The notes beneath the pieces are model-generated. The model searched no databases. It had not been told where the DNA came from and worked only from the letters and a program-made list of their open reading frames with translations. Positions 33,201 through 42,148 of a stretch of DNA of 64,000 nucleotides are shown here, piece after piece. Origin of the DNA: Kutzneria sp. CA-103260 (GTDB taxonomy: Bacteria; Actinomycetota; Actinomycetes; Mycobacteriales; Pseudonocardiaceae); the NCBI RefSeq assembly GCF_018263855.1, contig NZ_CP073318.1, forward strand, positions 9,238,001 through 9,302,000, read 5' to 3'. The position numbers were made by a program, and so were the translations under genes. Position 1 is the first letter of the stretch. Each line of letters starts with the position of its first letter.

Positions 33201-34127
33201 GTGCACCCGCTGCGAACCCTGATCCTCGCGGCCGGCGCCAACGACGCCGTCCGCCGGCTCGTGGCGACCGCGCCGGTGAGCCGGGACGTGGTGCGCCGGT
33301 TCGTCGCGGGTGAGAGCACCGACGACGTCGTCGCCGTAACCGCACGACTGGTGGACGACGGGCTGTCGGTGTCGCTGGACTACCTGGGCGAGGACACCTC
33401 CGACGAGCTGGTCGCCGAGCAGAACGTGCAGGCGTACCTGCGTTTGCTCGATCGTCTGCACACTGACGGGCTGTCCGCGCACGCTGAAGCAAGTGTGAAG
33501 CTTTCCTCCATTGGTCAAGCTTTGGACGAGCGCCTCGCGCTCGACAACGCGTCGCGCATCGCCGCCGCGGCGGAGCAGTGCGGCACCACGATCACGCTGG
33601 ACATGGAGGACCACAGCACCACCGACTCCACGCTGCGGGTGCTCGCCGAACTGCGGCGGACCTGGCCGTGGGTCGGCGCCGTGCTGCAGGCCTACCTGCG
33701 GCGCACCCTCGACGACTGCGTGGCGCTGGCCGGCAGCGGGTCCCGTGTTCGGCTGTGCAAAGGGGCATACGCGGAGCCGGCTTCGGTGGCGTTCGCGCAC
33801 CCGCACGAGGTCGATCTCAGCTACGTACGCTGCGCGAACGCGTTGCTGGCCGGCCGCGGCTATCCCATGTTCGCGACCCACGACCCGAGACTTGTCGCGG
33901 TGATCGCCGAACGCGCGCTGTGGTACGGCCGTAAACCAGGTAGCTACGAATATCAGATGCTGTACGGAATCCGACCCGACGAGCAGCGACGGCTCGTCAA
34001 CTCAGGTGAGGCGGTGCGGGTCTACGTGCCCTATGGCGAACAGTGGTATGGCTACCTGATGCGGCGGCTGGCCGAGCGCCCCGCGAACACCGCGTTCTTC
34101 CTCCGCTCCCTGGCCGGGCGATCATGA
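33201..34127 (+). CDS. Proline dehydrogenase
   Basis: A 308-residue FAD-dependent PutA-type barrel (monofunctional size). It has SVKLSSIG, ITLDMEDHSTTDSTL, LQAYLRRT, VRLCKGAYAEP, FATHDPRL and EYQMLYGIR in order, and the C-terminal YVPYGEQWYGYLMRRLAERPAN. It oxidises L-proline to pyrroline-5-carboxylate, the reverse direction of ProC encoded 3.6 kb further on. The thioesterase gene overlaps its stop (ATGA). Confidence 0.92.
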   Translation: MHPLRTLILAAGANDAVRRLVATAPVSRDVVRRFVAGESTDDVVAVTARLVDDGLSVSLDYLGEDTSDELVAEQNVQAYLRLLDRLHTDGLSAHAEASVKLSSIGQALDERLALDNASRIAAAAEQCGTTITLDMEDHSTTDSTLRVLAELRRTWPWVGAVLQAYLRRTLDDCVALAGSGSRVRLCKGAYAEPASVAFAHPHEVDLSYVRCANALLAGRGYPMFATHDPRLVAVIAERALWYGRKPGSYEYQMLYGIRPDEQRRLVNSGEAVRVYVPYGEQWYGYLMRRLAERPANTAFFLRSLAGRS

Positions 34128-34969
34128 GCGCCGGACAGGCGGCGGCGATCCGGCTGTTCTCGGCCGCGTCCGCCGTGCGCCCGCTCGGGGACGGCACCGC
34201 CATCGCGGACCTGCCGTCCGACTGGACGGTCGGCACCAAGCCCCATGGCGGCTTCCTCCTCGCGCTGCTGGCCAGAGCCGCGGTGCAGGTGCTGGAAAGC
34301 TCCGGCAGCGAACTGCTCGATCCGCTCGCCGTCAGCGCCCAGTTCCTGCGCGCGCCGTCCGTCGGGCCGGTGATGCTGCGCACCGAGGTCCGCAAGACCG
34401 GGCGCACCGTGGTGGTCGTGCGCGTCAGCCTTGAGCAGCGGGGCTCCGCCTGCGTCGAGGCCATGGTCACCGTGGGGCGGCTGCCCGAGGAGCGGCCCGC
34501 CTGGCGTGACCTGCCCGAACTCCCGGTGCTGCCGCCGGCCAACGCCATCGACCTCGGCTCCCTGCCCAACGCAGTCGGCGTGTTCAAACTGGCCCGCGCC
34601 TGCGAGGTCCTGGTCGACCCGCTCGGCGCCGGCTTCCTCGAACGCCGCACCGGCGACCCTCTGCGCCTGCGTATGTGGGTCCGCCCCCGCGGCGGCGAAC
34701 AGCCCGACCCGTTCTTCGCACTGGTTGCCGGCGACATCGCCATGCCGCTGACCTTCAACCTCGGTCGCTTCGGGTGGTCACCCACCGTGCAGCTGACCGG
34801 GCTGGTGCGGGCCCGTCCCGAGCCAGGCTGGTTGCGCGCCCAGGTCGAGTGCCGGGCCGTGCACGGGCAGTGGTTCGACCAGGACGCCACCATCCTCGAC
34901 GCGTCCGGCCGCCTGGTCTGCCAGGCCCGCCAGCTGGCGCTGAGTCCCCAGGAGACCAACAGCTCCTGA
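34124..34969 (+). CDS. Acyl-CoA thioesterase-like double-hotdog protein
   Basis: A 281-residue protein of the thioesterase superfamily (TesB/double hotdog). DWTVGTKPHGGFLLALLARAAVQ marks the first hotdog, LTFNLGRFGWSPTVQLTGLVRARPEPGWLRAQVECRAVH the second, and QWFDQDATILDASGRLVCQARQLAL the end. It is translationally coupled to the proline dehydrogenase gene. It would hydrolyse an acyl-CoA of unknown chain length. Confidence 0.85.
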   Translation: MSAGQAAAIRLFSAASAVRPLGDGTAIADLPSDWTVGTKPHGGFLLALLARAAVQVLESSGSELLDPLAVSAQFLRAPSVGPVMLRTEVRKTGRTVVVVRVSLEQRGSACVEAMVTVGRLPEERPAWRDLPELPVLPPANAIDLGSLPNAVGVFKLARACEVLVDPLGAGFLERRTGDPLRLRMWVRPRGGEQPDPFFALVAGDIAMPLTFNLGRFGWSPTVQLTGLVRARPEPGWLRAQVECRAVHGQWFDQDATILDASGRLVCQARQLALSPQETNSS

Positions 34970-34984
34970 CCGGTTCGCACAGTG

Positions 34985-35021
34985 AGCCCGGGGTCGCCCA
35001 CGGTGTCGTGGGACCCGGGCT
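34985..35021 (+). terminator. Terminator after the thioesterase gene
   Basis: AGCCCGGG and CCCGGGCT pair, with further GTC/GAC pairing inside, followed by TTTGTG. It lies 16 bp past the stop. Confidence 0.8.
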
Positions 35022-35218
35022 TTGTGCTGTTCAGGGCCCCTTAATGCGTCAGAAGTCCGATGAAATGCTTTACATATTGATTCAGGGAATCGCCTGCTCG
35101 GTTGAGCCATCGAGAAAGCTTGCCCGTAGTACAGTGTGTCAAATTTCAGGTCTGCCCAATTAGGTTCGGAAAGTCGGGGTTGGTTACCCAATTCGGATCG
35201 AGTCAAAGGGGACCGGTC

Positions 35219-36052
35219 ATGGGCGTGCGAGGCGTGTTACGAGCGACCGTCGGAATTGCCGTGCTGGTGTTGTTCGCCGCCTGCGGCGCGGACGCCGGCC
35301 CGCCCGGTTCGCTCAGCGCGTCGGCCGCCTCCGGAAAACTGGTCATCGGCATCCGCTACGACCAGCCCGGCCTTGGCATGAAGACGCTCAACGGCCAGTA
35401 CGAGGGCTTCGACGTGGACGTGGCCAAATACGTGGCCAACGAGCTGGGCGTCGGCGCGCAGGACATCACCTGGAAGGAGGTCGAGCCGGCCAACCGGGAG
35501 AAGCTGCTGACCAGCGGCCAGGTGGACATGATGGTGGCCGCGTACACCATCAGCGCCGACCGCGAGAAGCTGGTCGACTTCGCCGGGCCGTACTTCACCC
35601 TCGGCCAGGACCTGCTGGTCCGGTCCAGCGACACCGCGATCACCGGCCCGCAGTCGCTCAACGGCCGGCGGCTGTGCACGGTGGCCGGCACCACCTCGGC
35701 GCAGGCGGTGAAGGACCAGTTCGCGCAGCAGACAAAACTGGTCGAGTACAACCGGTATTCCGAATGCCTCACCGCGTTGCTGGCCGGCATAGTCGACGCG
35801 ATCACCACCGGCGACGTGATCCTGGCCGGTTACGCGGCGCAGAATCCCGAGCTGCTCAGAGTGGTGGGAAAGCCGTTCACCAAGGACGCCTACGGCATCG
35901 GCCTACGCAAAGGCGATCCGGCCGGCAAGGCGAAAGTGAACGCCGCGCTGCAGAAAATGATCTCCAGCGGAGCCTGGCAGGCGGCCGCGCAGGCCAATCT
36001 CGGCGCCTCCGGTTATCGGCTGCCGCCGCCGCCCGCCATCACCGAGCGCTGA
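35219..36052 (+). CDS. Amino-acid ABC transporter substrate-binding lipoprotein
   Basis: A 277-residue family-3 solute-binding protein. The signal peptide ends in lipobox LFAACG. The core has KLVIGIRYDQPGLG, YEGFDVDVAKYVANELG, DMMVAAYTISADREKLVDFAGPYF and QSLNGRRLCTVAGTTSAQ, typical of glutamate-type binders. It has an ATG with AAAGGGGA upstream. No permease or ATPase gene is adjacent, so it is an orphan or works with a remote transporter. The AT-richer stretch at 35040-35130 probably holds its promoter. Confidence 0.9.
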   Translation: MGVRGVLRATVGIAVLVLFAACGADAGPPGSLSASAASGKLVIGIRYDQPGLGMKTLNGQYEGFDVDVAKYVANELGVGAQDITWKEVEPANREKLLTSGQVDMMVAAYTISADREKLVDFAGPYFTLGQDLLVRSSDTAITGPQSLNGRRLCTVAGTTSAQAVKDQFAQQTKLVEYNRYSECLTALLAGIVDAITTGDVILAGYAAQNPELLRVVGKPFTKDAYGIGLRKGDPAGKAKVNAALQKMISSGAWQAAAQANLGASGYRLPPPPAITER

Positions 36053-36080
36053 ATCGAATTGTGGTGGCGAATCGCGGTGC

Positions 36081-37226
36081 TCACGGCTTGAGCAGTTGCC
36101 GTACCCGGGCGGCCTCCCTGGTGAGGTGGTCGCGTTCCGGCACGCTGGCGGCGGCGCGGGCGGCTTCGGCGTAGAGGTCGGCGGCGCGCTCCAGATCGCC
36201 GGCGCGTTCGCGCAGGTAGGCGGTGACGGCGGCGTAGCGCGGCAGGCCGGGGTCGAGGTCGGCCAGCGCCGCCAGGCCGGACTGTGGTCCGTCGGCCTCT
36301 CCGACGGCGACGGCTCGGTTGAGCCGCACCACCGGGCTGTCGGTGATGAGCAGCAGCTCGTCGTACCACTCCACGATCTGCACCCAGTCCGTCTCGGCGG
36401 TGCTGAGGGCGTCCGCGTGCAGGGCGGCGATCGCGGCCTGGGCCTGGTACTCGCCCAGCCGGTCGCGGGCCAGCGCGGCCTGCAGGATCAGAACTCCCTC
36501 GGCGATGACGCCGGTGTCCCACAGGGAGCGGTCCTGCTCGGCCAGCGGAACCAGGCGGCCGCCGGGGCCGGTTCGGGACGCCCGGCGGGCGTGGTGCAGC
36601 AGCATGAGCGCGAGCAGCCCGGCGACCTCGGGCTCGTCGGTCAGGGCAGCGAGCTGGCGGGTGAGGCGGATCGCTTCGGCCGCCAGGTCCACGTCGCCGC
36701 CGTAGCCCTCGTTGAAGACGAGGTAGAGCACCCGCAGCACGGTGCCGAGATCGCCGGGCTGGTCCAGCCGCTGCCCCTCGATCTTCCGCTTCGCCCGGCT
36801 GATCCGCTGGGCCATCGTCGCCTCGGGGACGAGGTAGGCGTTGGCGATCTGCCGCGTGGTCAGGCCGCCGACGGCGCGCAGCGTCAGTGCGACGGCCGAG
36901 GCCGGCGGCAGCGTCGGATGGGTGCACAGGAAGTAGAGCCGGAGCGTGTCGTCCGTGGCCGGCACCGGGCCGGCCGCCGGCTCGACCTCGACGGCCAGCT
37001 CCCGGTCCCGGCGGGACGCGGTCGACCGCACGGCGTCGAGGAACTTCCGCCACGCGGCCGCGACGAGCCAGGCCTTCGGATCCCGGGGCGGATCCGAAGG
37101 CCAGGTCTCCAGCGCCCGGATCAGGGCCTCCTGCACGGCGTCCTCGGCCGACGCGAAGTCCGCTCCGCGCCGGACGAGGACACCGATCACCGCGGGCACG
37201 AGCTCCCGCAGCAGCGACTCGTTCAC
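36081..37226 (-). CDS. ECF sigma factor, ECF42-like, with C-terminal TPR-type domain
   Basis: A 381-residue sigma factor. Region 2 includes ADFASAEDAVQEALIRALETW; region 4 is LTTRQIANAYLVPEATMAQRISRAKRKI. A long C-terminal extension of about 200 residues (LYLVFNEGYGGDVDLAAEAIRL..., helical repeats) is typical of ECF42, which lacks a classical anti-sigma factor. It is coupled (GTGA) to a DGPF/YCII protein gene, the usual ECF42 partner. The GTG at 37226 fits the overlap. Confidence 0.9.
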   Translation of the reverse strand: MNESLLRELVPAVIGVLVRRGADFASAEDAVQEALIRALETWPSDPPRDPKAWLVAAAWRKFLDAVRSTASRRDRELAVEVEPAAGPVPATDDTLRLYFLCTHPTLPPASAVALTLRAVGGLTTRQIANAYLVPEATMAQRISRAKRKIEGQRLDQPGDLGTVLRVLYLVFNEGYGGDVDLAAEAIRLTRQLAALTDEPEVAGLLALMLLHHARRASRTGPGGRLVPLAEQDRSLWDTGVIAEGVLILQAALARDRLGEYQAQAAIAALHADALSTAETDWVQIVEWYDELLLITDSPVVRLNRAVAVGEADGPQSGLAALADLDPGLPRYAAVTAYLRERAGDLERAADLYAEAARAAASVPERDHLTREAARVRQLLKP

Positions 37227-37627
37227 TCGGTCACCGTGGACGGCTCGCTCAGGAACGGCCGGACCTCCAGCCACTCGTTGATCGGCTCGCCGTTGGCCCC
37301 GGGCGCGGCGGACAGCTCCCCGGCCAGCTCGACGGCCCGGTCCCAGGACTCCACGTCGATGATCATCCAGCCGGCGATGAGGTCCTTGGTCTCGGCGAAC
37401 GGCCCGTCGGTCACCGCCGGGCGCCCCGCGCCGTCGGACCGCACCCACGCGCCCTCCGGGGCCAGCGCCTGGCCGTCCACGAACTCGCCCGTCTTCTCCA
37501 GCTCGGCGGCGAAGTCCCGCATGTACTGGATGTGCGCGTCGACCTCGGCCGGCGTCCACTTGTCCATCGGCACGTCGTTGCACGGGGTCGGGGCGCCGCG
37601 GTAGTGCTTGAGCAGCAGGTACTTCAT
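37223..37627 (-). CDS. DGPF/YCII-domain protein
   Basis: A 134-residue YCII-like protein (MKYLLLKHYRG...). The DGPF motif is exact in VTDGPFAETKDLIAGWMIIDV. DGPF proteins are regular operon partners of ECF42 sigma factors and their likely targets. AAGGAG stands upstream of the ATG at 37627. The biochemical role is not established. Confidence 0.9.
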   Translation of the reverse strand: MKYLLLKHYRGAPTPCNDVPMDKWTPAEVDAHIQYMRDFAAELEKTGEFVDGQALAPEGAWVRSDGAGRPAVTDGPFAETKDLIAGWMIIDVESWDRAVELAGELSAAPGANGEPINEWLEVRPFLSEPSTVTE

Positions 37628-37738
37628 GGCGGTTCTCCTTCGTTCGGTCCGTCCGGCACCCCTGGGACGGAGCCGTCGACCCATTCTCGACAACCGGGGC
37701 GGGGAAATTTTCGTGGCGCGTGCTGGCAGGCTGTCAGC

Positions 37739-38548
37739 ATGACGACGATCGCGGTGCTGGGGGCAGGCAAGATCGGTGAGGCGCTGCTGTCCGGGCTGCT
37801 CGACGCCGGCTGGGGGCCGGGCGACCTGATGTTCACGGAGCGCTATGAGCAGCGCTGCCAGGAGCTGACGGAGCGGTACGGCGTGCGGGCGGTCCAGGTG
37901 GCCGAGGCGGCCCAGACAGCCGACGTGCTGGTGGTGGCGGTCAAGCCGCAGGACATCGACCCGCTGCTGGCCGAGCTGAACCCGCTGCTCAAGCCGGAGA
38001 CCCTGATCGTGTCGCTGTGCGCGGGCCTGCCGACGGCGCTGTACGAGCGCGAGCTGCCGGCCGGCACCTCGGTGGTGCGGGTCATGCCGAACACGCCGAT
38101 GCTGGTCGGCCAGGCGATGAGCGCGATCTCGGCCGGCGCGCACGCCACGGCCGAGCACATGGACCTGGTGGAGAAGCTGCTCGGCAGCGTGGGCAAGGTG
38201 CTGCGGGTGCCGGAGGCCCAGCAGGACGCCGTCACGGCGCTGTCCGGCTCCGGGCCGGCCTACTTCTTCTTCCTGGTCGAGGCCATGATCGACGCCGGCA
38301 TCCTGCTCGGCCTGCCGCGGGCCACGGCGGCCCAGCTGATCATCCAGTCGGCGGTCGGCGCGGCGACCATGCTGGCCGACTCCGGGGAGCACCCGGTGAC
38401 GCTGCGTGAGGCCGTCACCTCACCGGCGGGCACCACCATCATGGCGATCCGCGAGCTCGAGAAGCACGGCGTGCGCGCCGCCCTGCTGGCCGCCATCGAG
38501 GCCGCCCGGGACCGGTCGGTCGAGCTCGGGCAGGCCCACCACGGCTGA
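37739..38548 (+). CDS. proC: Pyrroline-5-carboxylate reductase
   Basis: A 269-residue enzyme making L-proline from pyrroline-5-carboxylate with NAD(P)H. The N-terminal Rossmann motif is IAVLGAGKIGEALLSGLL. VVRVMPNTPMLVG and ALSGSGPAYFFFLVEAM are the ProC signatures, with SPAGTTIMAI near the end. It lies upstream of bldC and the bS22 gene, as in mycobacteria (Rv0500). Confidence 0.96.
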   Translation: MTTIAVLGAGKIGEALLSGLLDAGWGPGDLMFTERYEQRCQELTERYGVRAVQVAEAAQTADVLVVAVKPQDIDPLLAELNPLLKPETLIVSLCAGLPTALYERELPAGTSVVRVMPNTPMLVGQAMSAISAGAHATAEHMDLVEKLLGSVGKVLRVPEAQQDAVTALSGSGPAYFFFLVEAMIDAGILLGLPRATAAQLIIQSAVGAATMLADSGEHPVTLREAVTSPAGTTIMAIRELEKHGVRAALLAAIEAARDRSVELGQAHHG

Positions 38549-38822
38549 TCGTCCGCCGGGGCGTCGGCCGGCCGGTTCGCCGAGCTCAGGACGGCCCGCG
38601 GGGCCGATCCGATCGGCGAGCGACGGCGTCGGCCGGCCGAATGGTCGAACCGGGGCGGTGGCGTGGTGCCTTCGGGTGGATCCCGCCACCACTGGGCGCA
38701 CAGGCCGGCTCGGACGTCGCAGCAGCCCCATGCGTCCCGCTACGCTCGGGTGAGCACGTGCGTGTCGATACCGCCGGTGGGGAAGCCGACGGCGCGACAC
38801 GTGTTTAAGGACGCGGTGACGT

Positions 38823-39041
38823 ATGCCGGCGCAGCAGAAGGAGACAGCACATCCCGGGCTCGCACAGGTCCAGTTCCTGACCATCGCCGAGGTGGCGAAG
38901 GTGATGCGGGTCTCGAAGATGACCGTGTACCGCCTCGTGCACTCGGGCGAGCTGCCTGCCGTGAGGGTGGGCAAGTCGTTCCGGGTGACCGAGAACGCGG
39001 TGCAGGACTACCTGGAGAACGCGTACTACGACGCGGGATGA
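38823..39041 (+). CDS. bldC: BldC-like MerR-type HTH regulator
   Basis: A 72-residue single-domain regulator: FLTIAEVAKVMRVSKMTVYRLVHSGELPAVRVGKSFRV is the MerR-like winged HTH of BldC. In Streptomyces BldC controls the onset of development by cooperative binding to direct repeats. It sits between proC and the bS22 gene, as does mycobacterial Rv0500A. The 274 bp upstream contain no gene and probably its promoter. Confidence 0.93.
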   Translation: MPAQQKETAHPGLAQVQFLTIAEVAKVMRVSKMTVYRLVHSGELPAVRVGKSFRVTENAVQDYLENAYYDAG

Positions 39042-39056
39042 GACAGCCGATCGAGC

Positions 39057-39084
39057 GCCCGGCTGGTACCTGTGCCAGCCGGGC
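39057..39084 (+). terminator. Terminator of bldC
   Basis: GCCCGGCTGG and CCAGCCGGGC form a perfect 10-bp stem with an 8-nt loop, 16 bp past the stop. Confidence 0.85.
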
Positions 39085-39223
39085 TCGGTCATGCGGGTAA
39101 AGTGATAGGTCGTTCGTGCTCGGTGCCATGGCCGCGTCCCCACGCGGCGGCAGGGGCTCGGCAGCCCTGGGCAGCACGAGGGCACCACCTAGAGACCACA
39201 CCGTCTACACCTAAGGATCCCGT

Positions 39224-39325
39224 ATGGGCTCGGTCATCAAGAAGCGCCGCAAGCGCATGTCGAAGAAGAAGCACCGCAAGCTGCTTCGCAAGACCAGGGT
39301 GCAGCGACGCAAGCGCGGTAAGTGA
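39224..39325 (+). CDS. Small ribosomal subunit protein bS22
   Basis: A 33-residue, extremely basic protein starting MGSVIKKRRKRMSKKKHRK. It is nearly identical in pattern to the actinobacterial 30S protein bS22 (mycobacterial Rv0500B, AURKAIP1/COX24-like). It has an ATG with TAAGGA 8 nt upstream. The short length makes it easy to miss. A perfect palindromic terminator follows 23 bp after the stop. Confidence 0.93.
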   Translation: MGSVIKKRRKRMSKKKHRKLLRKTRVQRRKRGK

Positions 39326-39348
39326 GGCGCTCGGCCTGAAGCCCGTAC

Positions 39349-39374
39349 GGCACCCGCGCGATCGCGCGGGTGCC
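39349..39374 (+). terminator. Terminator of the bS22 gene
   Basis: A 26-bp perfect palindrome (GGCACCCGCGCG and CGCGCGGGTGCC arms) followed by GTCGTTTGTT. Confidence 0.88.
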
Positions 39375-39527
39375 GTCGTTTGTTACGGGGGCTACACCAG
39401 ATCCCGCCGATCGGGTGAGACCGCGGTAAAACCCGCGTGACCTGCGTCAATGCGGTGTGCCTGGCCCCTGTCGCGGGCCGTCACGACGAGTAGCATCGCT
39501 CGCGTCGCCGCCTATGCAGGGAGTCGC

Positions 39528-40571
39528 ATGGCGCCCAATGTCGTCCTCGTCACCGGAGTGAGCCGCTTCCTCGGCGGCCATCTCGCCGCGCGCCTGGCCG
39601 CCGACCCCTCGATCGAACGGGTGCTCGGCGTGGACACCGTGCCGCCGCCGCGCGACCTGCTCCGGCGGATGGGCCGGGCCGAGTTCGTCCGCGCCGACAT
39701 CCGCAACCCGCTGATCACCAAGGTCATCGCCAGCGCCAAGGTGGACACCGTGGTGCACGCCTCCGTCACCGCCAACCCGGCCGGACCCACCGGCCGCACG
39801 GCGATGAAGGAGATGAACGTCATCGGCACCATGCAGCTGCTGGCCGCCTGCCAGCGGTCGGCCGTGGTGCGCCGGCTGGTGGTGAAGTCCACCAGCGCCG
39901 TGTACGGCGCCAGCTCGCGGGACCCCGCGATGTTCACCGAGGACATGGCGCCCAAGGAGCTGCCGTCCAGCGGCTACGCCAAGGACGCCGTCGAGGTCGA
40001 GGGCTACGTCCGCGGCTTCTCGCGGCGCCGTCCCGACGTGGCGGTCACCACGCTCCGTTTCACCAACTTCATCGGCCCGCGCATCGACACCGTGCTGACC
40101 AGGTACTTCGCCCTGCCGGTGGTGCCGACCGTGCTCGGCTACGACGCCCGGATGCAGCTGCTGCACTCCGAGGACGCGCTGGCCGTGATGGAGCGGGCCA
40201 CTCTGCACGACCTGCCCGGCGTGTTCAACGTCGGCGGCGACGGCGTGCTCATGCTGTCCCAGGCCATCCGCCGCGCCGGCCGGGTCGCGCTGCCCGTGCC
40301 GAGCGTGGCCGTGCCCACCGTCGGCCGGCTGGTGCGCAGCGCCCGCCTGGTCGACTTCTCGCCCGACCAGATGCGGTTCCTGAACTTCGGCCGCGTCGTG
40401 GACACAACGCTGCTGCAGCGCGATTTCGGGTTCACCCCGCGGTGGACCACCACACAGGCGTTCGACGACTACGTCAGCGGGCGGGCGCTGCGCCCGACCA
40501 TCGACGTGGACACCCTGGCGGCGGCGGAGCGGGGCATTCTCGACCTCGCCGCCCGGATTCCGATCAGGTGA
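39528..40571 (+). CDS. NAD-dependent epimerase/dehydratase family protein
   Basis: A 347-residue extended SDR. It has the N-terminal VLVTGVSRFLGGHLAARL Rossmann loop, then VVKSTSAVYGASS and the active-site SSGYAKDAVEVE (Y-x-x-x-D instead of the usual Y-x-x-x-K). LRFTNFIGPRID follows. It corresponds by place to mycobacterial Rv0501 (annotated GalE2). The missing Lys makes true sugar epimerase activity uncertain. The ATG at 39528 begins the conserved part. Confidence 0.85.
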   Translation: MAPNVVLVTGVSRFLGGHLAARLAADPSIERVLGVDTVPPPRDLLRRMGRAEFVRADIRNPLITKVIASAKVDTVVHASVTANPAGPTGRTAMKEMNVIGTMQLLAACQRSAVVRRLVVKSTSAVYGASSRDPAMFTEDMAPKELPSSGYAKDAVEVEGYVRGFSRRRPDVAVTTLRFTNFIGPRIDTVLTRYFALPVVPTVLGYDARMQLLHSEDALAVMERATLHDLPGVFNVGGDGVLMLSQAIRRAGRVALPVPSVAVPTVGRLVRSARLVDFSPDQMRFLNFGRVVDTTLLQRDFGFTPRWTTTQAFDDYVSGRALRPTIDVDTLAAAERGILDLAARIPIR

Positions 40572-40588
40572 GTGAGGAGGTGGAACCC

Positions 40589-41566
40589 ATGCCCGACGCA
40601 CGCGTGATCCCGTTGCACGGCGCCGACCGTCCGGCGCCACGGACGGCGCCGCCGTCACGACCCCGGATGGAGCAGGTGCCGCCACCCGCCGACACCGCTG
40701 TGCCGGCGGCTGTCGAGGCCTCCCCGGAGTGGGAGCGCCGGCTGGCCGACACGCTCGCGTTCCTGCGTCGCCGCATCACCGGCGACTACCAGGTCGACGA
40801 GTTCGGCTTCGACCGGGAGCTGACCGACAACGTGATGATGCCGCTGCTGCGGCCGCTGTACGAGAAGTGGTTCCGGGTGGAGACAATCGGCCTGCACAAC
40901 GTGCCGGCCGACAGCGGCGCGCTGCTGGTCGCCAACCACTCGGGCACGCTGCCGATGGACTCGGTGATGACCGCCGTCGCGGTGCACGAGCACCACCCGG
41001 CCAACCGTCACCTGCGCATGCTCGGCGCCGACCTGGTGTTCCGGCTGCCGATGATCAGCTCCATCGCCCGCAAGACCGGGCAGACCCTGGCCTGCAACCC
41101 CGACGCGGAGCGGCTGCTGCGCGGCGGCGAGCTGGTCGGCGTGTGGCCGGAGGGCTTCAAGGGCGTCGGCAAGCCGTACAAGGACCGGTACAAGCTGCAG
41201 CGGTTCGGCCGCGGCGGCTTCGTGTCGGCGGCGCTGCGCACCCGGACGCCGATCATCCCGGTGTCGATCGTGGGGGCCGAGGAGATCTACCCCAAGATCG
41301 GCGAGATCAAGCTGATCGCCCGGCTGTTCGGCCTGCCGTACTTCCCGGTGACACCGACCTGGCCGCTGCTCGGTCCGCTGGGGGCGGTGCCGCTGCCGTC
41401 CAAGTGGTACATCGAGTTCGGCGAGCCGATCCGCACCGACCAGTACGAGCCCGGGGCCGCCGAGGACCCGATGCTGGTGTTCAACCTCACCGACCAGGTG
41501 CGGGAGACCATCCAGCAGACCCTCTACCGCCTGCTCACCCAGCGTCGCAGCGTCTGGCTCGGCTGA
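40589..41566 (+). CDS. PlsC-like acyltransferase
   Basis: A 325-residue protein. A Pro-rich leader of about 45 residues precedes the acyltransferase domain with LLVANHSGTLPMD (block I His and Asp), VGVWPEGFKGVGK (block III) and TPIIPVSIVGAEE (block IV). It resembles mycobacterial Rv0502. It probably acylates a glycerol phosphate or another lipid acceptor at the membrane. GAGGAGG 8 nt before the ATG at 40589 fixes the start. Confidence 0.88.
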   Translation: MPDARVIPLHGADRPAPRTAPPSRPRMEQVPPPADTAVPAAVEASPEWERRLADTLAFLRRRITGDYQVDEFGFDRELTDNVMMPLLRPLYEKWFRVETIGLHNVPADSGALLVANHSGTLPMDSVMTAVAVHEHHPANRHLRMLGADLVFRLPMISSIARKTGQTLACNPDAERLLRGGELVGVWPEGFKGVGKPYKDRYKLQRFGRGGFVSAALRTRTPIIPVSIVGAEEIYPKIGEIKLIARLFGLPYFPVTPTWPLLGPLGAVPLPSKWYIEFGEPIRTDQYEPGAAEDPMLVFNLTDQVRETIQQTLYRLLTQRRSVWLG

Positions 41567-41623
41567 TTCACCCGAAGGTGGCGCTGACCTGCGTCAACGG
41601 GGCGCGGTGCTTACCGTGGTCCG

Positions 41624-42112
41624 ATGGCGCTGTGGTCGCGGAGATCCGCATTGCTCGCGGCGCCGGCGATGGCCGCCGGCGGGCTGGTCGTCGTCGGCGC
41701 GTCCCCCGCGTCGGCGGCGATGTCGGACGCCCTCACGTTCGTCGCCTCGCGGGCCACCAGCTCCTCGCTTGACAACGCCGCCGTCGGCACCACCTTCGCC
41801 GCGCTGCTCACCCTGTTCGACTCCACCTCGGCCGCCGCCGGCGACGGCTCGATGATCGGCACCGTGGTCAACGTGACCGTGGACAACCCGGCGAAGCTGA
41901 TCGTCCAGATGAAGCTCGTGCTCCGCCTCTCGGCGGCCGCCCAGGGCGAACTGCACCTCAGCTCCATGCACGCCATGGTGGTGCCGTCCCCGGTGCAGAA
42001 CCCCGTCGCCATCGTCGGCGGCACTGGCCAGTACGCCAACGCCCGCGGGGACGGCTCGATCAGCTACCCCACTCCGGACCGGATCAACTTCACCCTCAAC
42101 GTCAACACCTGA
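41624..42112 (+). CDS. Secreted allene-oxide-cyclase-barrel-like protein
   Basis: A 162-residue exported protein. The twin-Arg-containing signal (RRSALLAAPAMAAGGLVVVGASPASAA) is followed by a single beta-barrel domain. The motif VAIVGGTGQYANARGDGSI is the hallmark of dirigent/allene oxide cyclase-like barrels. No enzymatic role can be claimed in a bacterium of this type. Confidence 0.7.
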   Translation: MALWSRRSALLAAPAMAAGGLVVVGASPASAAMSDALTFVASRATSSSLDNAAVGTTFAALLTLFDSTSAAAGDGSMIGTVVNVTVDNPAKLIVQMKLVLRLSAAAQGELHLSSMHAMVVPSPVQNPVAIVGGTGQYANARGDGSISYPTPDRINFTLNVNT

Positions 42113-42148
42113 GCTCGGCCGCGGCCCACGACCACCGCCGCCACACTC

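Noticed and set aside
38561..38640. Direct repeat GCGTCGGCCGGCCG downstream of proC
   Set aside because: Two short GC-rich copies are expected by chance in this composition.
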